From Aspidiotus rigidus (lineage: Eukaryota > Arthropoda > Insecta > Hemiptera > Diaspididae), in contig JAVHKY010000001.1 in the NCBI GenBank assembly GCA_035079385.1, positions 8,952,501-9,016,500 of the forward strand: a stretch of 64,000 nt of DNA, given 5' to 3'. How positions within the stretch are numbered: the stretch's first letter is position 1; the number at the start of each line of letters is the position of its first letter. A program made the position numbers and the translations under genes. The notes under the pieces were generated by a model. It was not told where the DNA came from. It saw only the letters and a program-made list of their open reading frames with translations, and did no database searches. Shown piece after piece: positions 52,990-63,321 of the stretch.

Positions 52990-53890
52990 TAAACGCCTAT
53001 ATTTTAGCGTAGGTAGGAGTCCTGTCCTGTATACAGAAACAGTATAGGAACGAGTATACGAGGAAACATCAAGAGTCAAAAATACACGTAGTGATACTCG
53101 TGGGTGGCGAGCACTATTACATCATTCTATACCCTCAGTTAATCTCGAAAAAAGGGTAGTAAAGGTTTTACAAGAAACACAATCATATGCTTAGAGTTAA
53201 ACGAGTTGACTACAGTTTCAACGTTTGCCATTGTAATTGAGTGGTTGTTGTGTCACTCTACAGCAAAAGAGTTTAACGCGTGCAGAAAAAACTCATATTG
53301 AAAAGTGGAGAGAGACGTGCGCGAGCACCCGGGTCAAGGGACAATGCTGGACGCGCTGTTTGCTAGGGTGGATTTTATACTGCTCTAAATGTACGGAAAC
53401 CAGTGCAGTCGAATTGGTTTGTTGTAGCTGGCATTTTAATGCAATGATGCTCGTATTTCCGGGTGGCAGTCTATTCGATGTATTTATTTGGCAGCCCGCT
53501 AGCTGATAAATTATATTTATCCTAATAATGGTACATGATGAAGATTTAAGAGAAGTGCGATGACGTTCTCAATTGTCAGTGGTTGTAAATATTCAGCGTT
53601 GTGTCGCGTGTAAAACTCGTTGATGAGGTTGAACCGGTTAAAGTTACCGTCATGAGTATTGATGCTGTATTGGTGAGTTGGTTCACTGAGTATATCTGTA
53701 ATTTACACTCGTCTGCTCGATAGATAGGGTTCTTTATTTTATACTAATGTAGGCGTTAATTTTAAGTGAGCGATACTGGGCACACAGGATAGGGTGTTTG
53801 TTAATGAATTGGAATTATAATGAAGGGTCCGTTTGTGACTGGAGCCCTATTGTCGGTGTCTAGGTGACGATGGTTATATCGTGAAGTACA

Positions 53891-54095
53891 TTTGGTTATC
53901 CAGAAGGCAGTCAGCCAATGTGGGCTGTACGTAGGTCTTCAGAGATGGATATCTCACATGTGGTGAGGCGTACTTGGTAGACATCGAAAATATCTTGCAT
54001 CCGGAAGGCAGTCAGCCAGTGTGGGCTGCAAGTAGGTCTTCAGTGGTGAATATCTCATGCATGGTGAGATGTATTTAAGTGGCATTGTGGATGTC
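53891..54095 (+). repeat. 101-bp tandem duplication
   Basis: 'AAGGCAGTCAGCCARTGTGG' recurs at about 53904 and 54005 with the same flanking words (gtaggtcttcag, atctca..atggtgag). Confidence 0.75.
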
Positions 54096-54865
54096 TTAGC
54101 AGTGCGGATCTTGTTCATGTCTAAGCGGGGATGTGACGACCCCCGGGGACGTTAGGGGTATTGTGATTTGTATCTTGCGGTGTGCCGTGGATCGTACGAG
54201 ATTTGAAGACTTGACTTAGCAGGGAAATCACAACAAGTTTTGAGGGAGTTTAAGAAAGAAAATCGGTTTTAGGTTAACAAATATTAATTTAATTCACGTA
54301 ATTATTAATTATAAATCTAAATCTGTACAACGAAATGAATTTTGTTAAAATTACGCGTGATTCTTGAACGGGTTGATGTTTATCTTGAAGTTCCTAACGG
54401 ACAGAAAACGAAAGCAGTCCGTCAGTCTACGTCTGGTAGAGTAAATACTAATTCAGAGAAATTTTAACGTAATCTAAAGATGGTTACTAAAGAAAGAGTC
54501 AGAAGCGCTTAGTGGAGGTTGCTTTCTAATAATAGGTAGGTTCAATCTCGACTTGACCAAAGCTGTCCTCAACGAAGACGAAGTTGTCTGAGTCGTATTT
54601 GAAGGATGTAAATTTAGAGGTACACGACAATGATCCCGTAGAAGTCTTTCGGGGTTGGCAGATCAAAATAAGAATTAAGTACTTACTACAGCGATTGCCT
54701 CTTCGAGGCTTATAACTATCTCTTCTGGTGGTTCCATTTATATACCGGTACTTGTAGATTTGAACTTGCGAATTTGAAGAATAGAATTTGGTAAATCACT
54801 AATAGGTATAAATAAACACGGTATGGACATACGACGAAATCTACTTTGTGAATTTTTACGGTTTT

Positions 54866-56019
54866 TGACAGATCGAAATATCGGCAGGATATCGTAGCTG
54901 ATAAATTGCTTAGTAATCGTTGTAATAAGACGCCGTTTATTTTTAATGGAAAGGAGGTCGAGAAAAGAAATGGTTTAGCCTATTTAGGCTAAGTCGAATA
55001 ATCGATGATGTAAATAATCGAGGATTTCGACACTCCCCCCGCGCAAAAACGGTGAAATATACTTGTATATTTGAGAATTATTGCTGTCGGAATTTAGAAC
55101 GGTGAGTTCTGGTTTCTTTTCATGAATGAAGTATAATATGACTAATTTTTGACTGTTAGTCTTCGGGTTATTGAATTCAATATTTGGGAGACGATAAGTA
55201 TAAAACAATAATGTAAGATTGTATTGGAATCGGATAACGAAAGGTTGGAAGGTTGTTGGTCCATATTCTTTCGATGTTTATAGGCTATATAAATCAAGAA
55301 GTAAATAGAGTATGTTTCATTCGATTAAAATGAAGCCTAATGAAGTGACGAAAATTGATGTTGTGAGTATATCGTCGGAGTCTAAACCCGGAGTTGAAGT
55401 TTCTGTGATTAATAATGCTGATTTGAGTTTTAACGAGAAAATCCGTGTATCACCTAGTCTCCAAACCTTTTTTGATCAAGAGAGTTACTGTGTTGAATTA
55501 TCGTATAAACCGGTTGTGAAAAATAATTTTCCAAGTAAGGTTTCCTGTTTGTTGTCGTTGTCACAGAAGAAGAAAACACAAGAAGTACGTCCGGTCAGGG
55601 GAGACGCCAATTTTTGGGTCCCCAACCTCGAATGCGACGAGGAAATACCGGAAGATTTTTAAAGGTTCGGAATCATTTGTTTAATTTGGAAGATAGGGTT
55701 TAATTTTGTCATACTGTAGTTTTGCGTTTAATGAGTTGAAGTGGAGGGAAGCGGTTCAATATCGGAAGGAGTTTCCGAAATTTCAAGAGGGAAAAGATGA
55801 TTAATAGCTCTCGTGGTCGTTTCTAAGCTATTATTAACTGGGACTAGGATTTTGGCAGATCGAAATATCGGCAGGATATCGTAGCTGATAAATTACTTAG
55901 TAATCGTTGTAATAAGACGCCGTTTATTTTTAATGGAAAGGAGGTCGAGAAAAGAAATGGTTTAGCCTATTTAGGCTAAGTCGAATAATCGATGATGTAA
56001 ATAATCGAGGATTTCGACA
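54866..56019 (-). mobile_element. Short LTR retrotransposon-like element (167-bp LTRs, 820-bp interior)
   Basis: Two near-identical 167-bp repeats, 54866-55032 and 55853-56019. On minus each starts TGTCGAAATCC and ends TGTCA/TGCCA, the TG..CA form of LTRs. Directly before the minus-strand 3' LTR is a purine-rich GCGGGGGGAG (polypurine-tract-like, 55033-55044). No pol is present, so it would be non-autonomous. No matching 5-bp target duplication was seen, which weakens the call. Confidence 0.6.
55312..55662 (+). CDS. Hypothetical ORF inside the short LTR element
   Basis: 116 codons from ATG 55312 (MFHSIKMKPNEVTKIDVVSI), continuing LSFNEKIRVSPSLQTFFDQE, LSYKPVVKNNFPSKVSCLLS and FWVPNLECDEEIPEDF. 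It reads opposite to the inferred element direction. Amino-acid usage looks coding, but there is no recognised domain. It could be a chance ORF, or an antisense gene of the element. Confidence 0.35.
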   Translation: MFHSIKMKPNEVTKIDVVSISSESKPGVEVSVINNADLSFNEKIRVSPSLQTFFDQESYCVELSYKPVVKNNFPSKVSCLLSLSQKKKTQEVRPVRGDANFWVPNLECDEEIPEDF

Positions 56020-57594
56020 TAGGGGCCCGAGTTGCTGAGGGTAGAGCCCTCAGGCTGGCTGAGCCAGGCAGAGTTGTGAGTCTCACGGAGCTACAACTTA
56101 GGGAGGAAGATAGGACGCTAGGGAGAACTGGGCTTAGCTGTGGTAACCAACCCACTTTGGGGTCCGGTGTCTCCATGGTTGGCAGACTCCTTCAGGTGCG
56201 GCGACACCGGTCGGGGAATGCCTGGAGTTTGTCTCACAAATCCAAAACAGGGGTCTGATCAACCTCTTGTTGCGGTGGTAGAGAGGCTGCTCTGTCCGAG
56301 GGGCACTGCGAGGGAGATGAGCCCTGCGGGACAAGATTCCGGGAACTCGTAGCCGCGGCATTGTGCGTACAGCAGTGTTGGCGGGGATCCGTTATTGCAG
56401 TTGTTCCAGATAGGAAGGTTAAGCGGTCAGACAGGTATCTAACTAGTTCGGGCAGTGGTCCCGAGGGTCGGCAATACCCAATTTGGAGTTGGAGTCTGGC
56501 GCTTGATGACAGTCTGTTCTCTGATGAAGTGTGTGCTCAGTGGTTAGGTAGGTTATAGTAGGAGTAGGTTTCAGGTATGCTCAAACGAGATTTTAAACAG
56601 GTTGCAGGTAGTTTAGAACGTGGTCTGGCTGGTCATCCAACAGTAATGTGGTATGTACTTGGTTTCATCCAGACAAGGTATTATTTATTGATAAACTGTA
56701 CTGGTAGTCTTGACAGACGGATACCCAGTGTGGTTTGGGTTGCATCTACAAGTTCACAGGCGTGTGAAAGAGGCTTGAGGAAAATTTCAGGTTACAGAAC
56801 TAAGCTTCAATTAAGAACCGCTTTTTGTATTGAGAGTCAATGATTTATTTAGAGTTCAACCTGACATTTGTCAACATTTTATGGAAGTTTCGGTTAGAAT
56901 AGAACGGCGTTAGTAATCTATTATCTTGTGTGACCTTCACACACTACAACACGTCTGTTAAATTCTGTCATCTAAATGGTTCAGAAGCATGTACCTTCTT
57001 CGTAGAAAAGAACATCAAAGCTGACGATACTGATGAAATAGCAAATATCTGTCATTGTAGTACTCATTTCCTGGGGATATTTTCTTCTAAACGCCTACCA
57101 TTAGCAACAATTCTCGTACTTGTGTCACTGAATTATTAAAGCATGCCTCCGGAAGTAAGTTACTCAATCAATTTGATATCTTTTTCATGCCTATATACTT
57201 ATATTTCAGGTCATGCACTTTCAGAGGACAAAGCTAGACAATCTCATTCCGTGGGCTATTTTGAATCCGCAACAAAGAATCATGAATGGCAGGCCTTGAT
57301 GAAGCATGTACACATACAGCTACCCTTCTTTTCTATGCTCAGCATATATACTTCATTAAAACAAACAAAAGTGTTACAGACAGTTTTGCATGGTGGAAAC
57401 CTGTCTCTCAGTCCAAAGATATTTCTTTTAAACGAAGGCGTGACGTAGAGTTTGCCGCTCTCTCTGTTGATGCGCTCAGGCAGTAGAAGGTCGGAGGGTG
57501 TTGTCCCTGAATCAGATAATGAGGCTAGTACCACAACACCGGTTAACATTAACAATAGTAATAACACCAATAATCATACTAACACGAAACAGCT
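56020..57594. other. GC-richer repeat block and LINE 5' region
   Basis: 56020-56560 is clearly GC-richer (ggggcccgagttgctgaggg...) and resembles a LINE 5' UTR/ORF1 remnant or SINE; no frame is convincing. Right 135-bp repeat at 56798-56932. 57280-57486 is open (KSVTDSFAWWKPVSQSKDIS, FKRRRDVEFAALSVDALRQ), possibly an ORF1 remnant. Confidence 0.35.
56798..56932 (+). repeat. 135-bp direct repeat, right copy
   Basis: Partner of 52855-52989. Confidence 0.8.
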
Positions 57595-57839
57595 AATCAA
57601 TAAAAAATTACTCCACAAAAACCCCTGACATACTAATTATCCAATTCAACATGATGAACTCTTTGCATGCTAAAGACAAACTTATGAGGATTGCTCAAAG
57701 ATACAACTCAGATGTCCTCCTAATACAAGGGCCTTACCAAATAAAGCGAGGAGGAACATATGTTCAAATTGGCAGTGGTAAAGCGGTGACACTGGTAAAG
57801 AAAGGCATAGGCCATACCAAAAATCACATCTCTTCAAAC

Positions 57840-57850
57840 ATAGTCTCGAT
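57840..57850. repeat. 11-bp target duplication ATAGTCTCGAT (left)
   Basis: Repeated at 58859-58869. The LINE frame (SNIVS-ITINT) is restored if one copy and 57851-58858 are removed. Confidence 0.85.
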
Positions 57851-57913
57851 TATAATAAATTTTTAAAGGCACTGACGTCAACAAAAACAAAAACACACAA
57901 ATTAAACCCGACG

Positions 57914-58718
57914 AATATATCATACTAATCTGTTACCATCATTTGCCATGTCTAATCATATCACTTTTTCAAATCAATCATCAAGCGTTGCTTACTTTCA
58001 TTCTTGTTCCACTATTATTTCATTTATTTCAGAAATTAATCGATCAATTATTGAATTTGGTATTAAAGTTGAGTGCGTCCATTATGAATCATACATTCCA
58101 GGAAAACACCACTTTGAGTTCATCCTCTACCGTCTCCGATCTACTTCCAACATTAGAGTTCGACACTTTAATATAGGATAAAAGAATATATCATACTAAT
58201 CTGTTACCATCATTTGCCATGTCTAATCATATCACTTTTTCAAATCAATCATCAAGCGTTGCTTACTTTCATTCTTGTTCCACTATTATTTCATTTATTT
58301 CAGAAATTAATCGATCAATTATTGAATTTGGTATTAAAGTTGAGTGCGTCCATTATGAATCATACATTCCAGGAAAACACCACTTCGAGTTCATCCTCTA
58401 CCGTCTCCGATCTACTTCCAACATTGGAGTTCGACACTTTAATATAGGATAAAAGAATATATCATACTAATCTGTTACCATCATTTGCCATGTATAATCA
58501 TATCACTTTTTCAAATCAATCATCAAGCGTTGCTTACTTTCATTCTTGTTCCACTATTATTTCATTTATTTCAGAAATTAATCGATCAATTATTGAATTT
58601 GGTATTAAAGTTGAGTGCGTCCATTATGAATCATACATTCCAGGAAAACACCACTTCGAGTTCATCCTCTACCGTCTCCGATCTACTTCCAACATTGGAG
58701 TTCGACACTTTAATATCA
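57914..58718 (+). repeat. 271-bp tandem repeat, three copies (third partial at its end)
   Basis: AATATATCATACTAATCTGT begins units at 57914, 58185 and 58456; copies differ at only a few positions. The third unit changes after 'cactttaatat' (about 58717) to the hammerhead segment. Confidence 0.9.
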
Positions 58719-58727
58719 TTGTAGTAT

Positions 58728-58770
58728 TGCCCCTGATGAAGACGACAGAGTCGTCGAAACGTCGGGTTTA
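58728..58770 (+). ncRNA. Candidate hammerhead ribozyme core
   Basis: GCCC-CTGATGA (58733-58739), stem II GACGAC/GTCGTC (58741-58746 with 58750-58755, loop AGA), GAAAC (58756-58760), GTC (58761-58763), GGG pairing with the upstream CCC. ACGT (58759-58762) is self-complementary, so stem III would be minimal in the monomer or form between two copies, as described for newt-satellite and Penelope-type hammerheads. Catalysis not shown. Confidence 0.6.
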
Positions 58771-58858
58771 ATTTGTGTGTTTTTGTTTTTGTTGACGTCA
58801 GTGCCTTTAAAAATTTATTATAATCTAAAAAAGCGTCAATTTAAATTTTAATTATTTT

Positions 58859-58869
58859 ATAGTCTCGAT
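58859..58869. repeat. 11-bp target duplication ATAGTCTCGAT (right)
   Basis: Matches 57840-57850. Confidence 0.85.
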
Positions 58870-58914
58870 CACCATTAATACAACTACTTTTATTAATGTC
58901 TGGTCTACCCGCGA

Positions 58915-59105
58915 GAGCGCGACACAAGCACTGTTTTAGGGTTCGTATATAACCGAAACTGGCTCCGGACACTTTTTTGTGGAAATAAATGTCTTTTCAA
59001 GTTTTCGCGTTGTTATTTCTAATTATATTTCGAACACCGCGATATGGTAGCAGAACAATGCAACGATTCGACGGCCATAAAGGCCACAGTAAATAGATTT
59101 GCGTA
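58915..59105 (+). other. Possible LTR/primer-binding-site remnant
   Basis: TATATAACC, AATAAATGTC and then TATGGTAGCAGAAC at about 59043 resemble promoter, polyadenylation signal and tRNA-type primer site of an LTR element. It interrupts the LINE endonuclease. No second LTR. Confidence 0.35.
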
Positions 59106-59693
59106 AATTCGTCTCGAATCTTCGATTGTGCGTGTTCGGTTTCCGGTTGATAAGAACATTCGGCCAGACTTGGACTCCCTCGTCAACATCCTTCCAGATA
59201 TCGATGCCCCTGTAGTAATAGGAGGCGACTTCAACGCCGAAACAGCGACCTTCAAAAGTACGCTTCATAAAACCCAAGCTCATGATAGGCGTACTCTATA
59301 TTTCGATGATTTTGTAGCGTCAAATTCATTGACCATCCACAACTACGAAAAACCCACATGGAGTGCAAGAGGTTACACTCAATTACAGATTACACCCTTT
59401 CACGCAATACGCATATTCACAGCTGGTACATTGATACCGAATATTCTGCATCAGATCACCGCTTCATCACTTACAATATTGACTCGATACCTAAATTATT
59501 GCCAAACAGAGACTGCCTACAGATAACTGATAAAGCCCTTAAGTATAGTTCCTTTAATGTTAGTCCACACGCGTACACGACAATGTTTGAACAGAAGATT
59601 GCCGAGTTAAAAGAAACACGTTTTCAATTAACTGACAAATTAATTGCCAATAGATTTTACCAATCTATTGAACAAGTAATTCCTCAGATCAGA

Positions 59694-60448
59694 GCGTTCG
59701 TGTTTACGTACAAAATGTTTCGAAAAACACATTTTGTACCTTACACAGAACTCCGAGAATGGTTTCACGCGATGGCAATGAACAACAAAGCTCAGTTAAA
59801 TGATGAAAAATTTCCATTCAACAGAGCAAACTTTACGCGAGGAAAGGGAAACTCACAACATTCGATTCGAAGTAGATTTATAGGAAGAGGTCGGGGTGCT
59901 CAAAATAATCAAGCTAATCGAAAATCCTCTTCTACAGAGTTTTGCACCAGGTGCCAGGTCCAAAGACACGATTGAAGGTCGTGCCCTAATAAAACATGCC
60001 CCGCATGTTTGAAGCGGCCGGTGGACGCGGCACACATAGCGGAATGTGCGCGTGAGCACCGCGCTAGAGTGCTGGCTGACCGCACTACAAATAGAGAGCG
60101 TCATGATGAACAACGGCGAACAGGACGTGCTGCGACACGTGGTCGCGGTACAAGTACGAGTACAACTGCAGGAACTGTGTACCGGTCTCAGCCGGCAAAT
60201 AATGGTAATTCTAGATATAACCTTAATACAAGTCGTAGTAAACCAAATACTAACGGTTCGATTAATGCGCAGTGGGTCAAAATCGAGGGAGAGGAGGTTG
60301 TTCCCGCCGATCGCGGCGAGGTGGGAGCCTACAGGCTCAAATTGCCAAGTAAGGATACCATTACCACTAAGAGTTGTGTCGATTCAGGGGGCAATGTTAC
60401 AATATATGATAGTGAAATTTACGGAACCGCTACACATCAGTCCTCCCC
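59694..60448 (+). pseudogene. Retroelement gag-protease fragment inserted in the LINE
   Basis: Open frame from about 59694 (VFTYKMFRKTHFVPYTELRE) through basic RGKGNSQH..RSRFIGRGRGAQ, zinc-binding FCTRCQVQRHD...CPNKTCPACLKRP..AHIAEC, a basic linker and finally KSCVDSGGNVTIYDSEIYG, the start of a retropepsin domain (DSG-x-N). One in-frame TGA at 59973. LINE sequence resumes at about 60449. No integrase or RT of its own. Confidence 0.65.
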
Positions 60449-61186
60449 TTTACTCAATCCACAATGAGAAAGCTGATACGTATGGAAGTGCGTACCAACT
60501 AATACTGCAAGATAAATTCCCCAGAATCAATAATCCTGGTAGCGTATTTATCCCTGGTCCACTCCTATCCTACCAAACCATCGAGTCATATACACACCAT
60601 CCTAACATACTACCATATCCTGAAGCAACTACTCCAGAACAGGCTGAAATAACGCAGGCGGAAGTGAGAGACATACTAAGAAGTCGCAATAATAAGTCAG
60701 CACCAGGGTTAGACCAAATTAGGTACACTCATGTCAAAATGTTCAACAAAACACACCCCAATGTGCTTCTTGAACTAATTAATGCATGCCTGCAGTACCA
60801 ACACTACCCAGATATCTACAAGCTGGCAAAACTATCCGTTCTACTCAAACCAGCCAAGGACCCGCACATAACCAGTGCGTATCGTCCACTATCTCTTCTT
60901 CCAGCTATAGGAAATGTTATAGAAAAAGTTATTTCTAATCTAATAACTGACTATCTCGACAATTTAGCCCCAAAGACCCTTAGTCCAAGCCAATTTGGCT
61001 TCCGTAGAAACACCTCCCCTGAAGCGGCACTCTCTAGAGTAATCTACGAGCTCCAGGAGTCATCACTTCAGGGTGATTATACAATAGCCATATCTTTTGA
61101 TATAGAAGCGGCATTTGATTCTATGCTATACCAAGCTATACTTATCGGATTTCAAAACTTCAGAATTCCCGAATACCTAGTGAATA

Positions 61187-61265
61187 TCATTCACTCCTAT
61201 CTACACTCTCGCATAGCAATCTTCCAAGATTGTATGTACTATCCCGAAAAGTGATGCCCGCAGGC
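61187..61265 (+). repeat. 79-bp direct duplication flanking an insert, left copy
   Basis: ATCATTCACTCCTATCTACA to GATGCCCGCAGG; right copy 61839-61917. They differ at one base, which gives a TGA stop in the left copy (aagTgatg versus aagGgatg). Confidence 0.9.
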
Positions 61266-61406
61266 TGGAAATCTTTATTAGCTAAATATTTGCTGAATCC
61301 CTACATTACTAATAACAGAACCAAATATCGAGACTCAGTTTTCAACTTCACAACGCAATGTGTATTTGTTTATTTGTATGTTCTTTTTCGATCGTAACTA
61401 GCTAAG

Positions 61407-61800
61407 ATGTCTAAGAGTAGTAATAGTTCTAGTGGTAGTTCTAAAGGTAGTTCAACGAAGAGTTGGAATTGGAAGGATGGTAGTAAGAAAAGTAGCAGTT
61501 CCTCCTGTGGTAGCTTCATGCCTCGTTTTTCATGCTCTCCTGCTCCTTCTGGAACACCCAATTCTATCATGAGTTTATACTCTCCTTTTTCCAACAGTAG
61601 AAGCACTTCCTCCAGCAGATCATCAACGATGGCAGCCCACGGTCTATGGACACCTACCGCGGCTCATTTGTCTCAATCCTCCTCTTCATCGTCTTCCTCG
61701 TCTACCTCTTCCAGTTGGTCCTTCAGTCGTCCTTTGGAAAATCCTCCTCGTTACCAGTTTACGAGTGAGGATTTCTTCCATGGAAGCAGAGAGTCGTCCA

Positions 61801-61835
<35 letters not shown>

Positions 61836-61838
61836 GAG
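61407..61838 (+). CDS. Ser-rich ORF in a 573-bp insert within the LINE
   Basis: ATG 61407 (MSKSSNSSSGSSKGSSTKSW). Ser/Lys/Gly-rich start, CSPAPSGTPNSIMSLYSPF, SSSSRSSTMAAHGLWTPTAA, a poly-Ser run, then WSFSRPLENPPRYQFTSEDF and an RE repeat from a (GA)n microsatellite at 61806-61831. The frame then runs into the LINE by chance. Low complexity makes coding status doubtful, but Pro/Trp/Tyr blocks between Ser runs look like a real disordered protein. Unrelated to LINE sequence. Confidence 0.35.
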
Positions 61839-61917
61839 ATCATTCACTCCTATCTACACTCTCGCATAGCAATCTTCCAAGATTGTATGTACTATCCCGA
61901 AAAGGGATGCCCGCAGG
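61839..61917 (+). repeat. 79-bp direct duplication, right copy
   Basis: Partner of 61187-61265; here the RT frame continues (GCPQGSVLGP). Confidence 0.9.
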
Positions 61918-62649
61918 GATCAGTACTAGGACCACTACTATGGAACATCGGCTACAACCCTGTCCTAGAGGTTCTCTCCACCCTTGAGCATACCACATGC
62001 TTTGCCGATGATACCATGACCATTATATCTGCTCCAACCATAGAAATACTAGAGGAAAAATTCCAAAAATTCTGCCAAATATTCAACGGCCTTCTAGCTC
62101 CGTTAGCTGTGAAACAGAATATCAATAAGATCGAAATTCTATTCATTCTTGGTATTCATCATCACCCTGGTGAATATCCTACATTTATTTTTCAAAATAA
62201 CAAAATCCAATCTCTATCAGCTATCAAATACCTTGGAATCTACATTGATAATACTTTTTCCTACACTCCACACTGTAGATATCTCTACACTAAATCTCTC
62301 AAAATCCTCAACGCGCTGAAGCCACTCTTTGCTAACAAGTATGGATACAGCAATAAGTGCCGGAGACTTATGCTGAATGGTACCAGTGGGGCCATTTGGA
62401 AGTATGGCTCCACAGCATTCTCACACACACTTACCCGAACAGTGAACAAAACCATTATCCGCAAACTTCATAGGCAGAGCTACTTCTAGTAAGCTGTTCT
62501 TATAGAACAGTATCCTATCTAGCTCTTACTAATATCTGTAACTGGCCTCCTATGCACTATGAAATCCATGCCAGAACCATTCTCTATCAACACATACGAG
62601 AACTCAGATATAATGAGCATTCTCCTCTCCTTCCTATACCAACTGGATG

Positions 62650-62946
62650 AATTGATGTACCGCCGTAACTGGCACCCCTGTGACCTGTGTGCTAATCATA
62701 CTCATGCCGAGATGGAATTGGCTCTCGCTTTGGATATGGCCGGCTATGCTGCGATGAGTGTAGATGAAATGGAATCCGTGTTAACGCAGTCCGTTTTGTC
62801 TGGTTGGTCCGAACGTCCCGGGGCCTGGAGGATGGTGGCGAACGTGAAGTTGCAGTTCCTCTGCTGGCGACCGATGGTGATGGTTCTGATGCAGGTCCGG
62901 AACGGAGCCTTCCCGCCATGGGGGTAGGCGTGGATGAAGGTCAGAG
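62650..62946 (+). pseudogene. Second WHPCDxC protein copy, 5'-truncated, frameshifted
   Basis: Reads ELMYRRNWHPCDLCANHTHAEMELALALDMAGYAA, matching the 38090-38180 motif, directly joined to LINE C-terminal sequence at about 62648. After about 62800 the acidic/Gly tail is in another frame (LATDGDGSDAGPERSL), so one base is gained or lost. The splice donor (agag|gtacgta) at 62947 and the following 'atggtgtt...agatggataggtggtaa' are conserved with the first locus, so the env-antisense flank was carried along. Confidence 0.55.
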
Positions 62947-63321
62947 GTACGTATTTCAATTATAATATATATATGGTGTTTGATAATTATGTATCAATTT
63001 AGATGGATAGGTGGTAAAAGATCAGGGATGGCAGGGATAATGTCTTTGAAAATATGAGGGAGGAAGAGTGCATAGAATTATGATCAATCTCGACAATTAG
63101 CTTTCCGCGATTCTTATCAGTGAACATTTTTTTAGCAAGAGATCATTTTTCGCTTGGTGGCTGGCTCGTTTCCTAACAGGCATACTGATCATATTATTCG
63201 CCGTGAATATTGTTTTAATCGCACACCTTCACACACACATTCAATCGTTAGGTAGACCTACGTCTTTTCTTTTTTTTTAAATTTTGAATTTATTTAACTA
63301 ATCAAAATTACGCACGCGCAG
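62947..63321. other. Intron or flank with env 3'-end homology
   Basis: 62972-63070 resembles 38509-38600 (region over the env-like stop on minus). No ORF remains. Confidence 0.4.

Larger units (their letters stand above)
52708..54865. other. Non-coding region with short direct repeats
   Basis: Holds the left 135-bp repeat (52855-52989) and a 101-bp tandem duplication (53891-54095). The small ORF at 53237-53506 is Cys/Trp-rich but lies in GC-variable repeat sequence and has no recognised family. 54130-54150 is CG-rich (gacccccgggg). Confidence 0.4.
57851..58869. mobile_element. 1-kb element: 63-bp perfect inverted repeats, 271-bp tandem units, hammerhead motif
   Basis: Perfect 63-bp inverted repeats at 57851-57913 and 58760-58822, three 271-bp tandem units between them (57914, 58185, 58456), a hammerhead-type core at 58733-58766 and a 36-bp AT-rich tail (58823-58858) before the second 11-bp target copy. 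Tail plus variable-length target duplication suggests insertion by target-primed reverse transcription; hammerhead cores and tandem/inverted units are known from Penelope-like elements and retrozymes. No reverse transcriptase inside, so non-autonomous. Each tandem unit has a 77-codon ORF (MSNHITFSNQSSSVAYFHSC...) but the units are too similar to judge selection. Confidence 0.75.
57595..62646 (+). pseudogene. R1-like LINE ORF2 (endonuclease and reverse transcriptase) with three insertions
   Basis: Endonuclease start 57595-57850 (DILIIQFNMMNSLHAKDKLM...VLLIQGPY: the usual catalytic QEPY has Gly for Glu), 58870-58935 (TINTTTFINVWSTRES), 59110-59693 (APVVIGGDFNAETATF and SDHRFITYNID, with a frameshift near 59360). 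RT 60449-61265 (SAPGLDQIRYTHVK, SVLLKPAKDP, AYRPLSLLPAIGNVIEKV, SQFGFRRNTSPEAAL, ISFDIEAAFDSM) and 61839-62646 (GCPQGSVLGPLLWN, TTCFADDTMTII catalytic block, IKYLGIYID). Insertions: 57851-58869, about 59694-60448 and 61266-61838. Non-LTR element moving by target-primed reverse transcription; this copy is dead. Confidence 0.85.

Noticed and set aside
53237..53506. 89-codon Cys/Trp-rich ORF
   Set aside because: Within repeat sequence, no homologue recognised and no second copy showing frame conservation.
57943..58724. Second frame (MPCLIISLFQINHQALL...) in each 271-bp unit
   Set aside because: Overlaps the MSNHITF frame; nothing favours either as a real protein, so neither is called as a gene.
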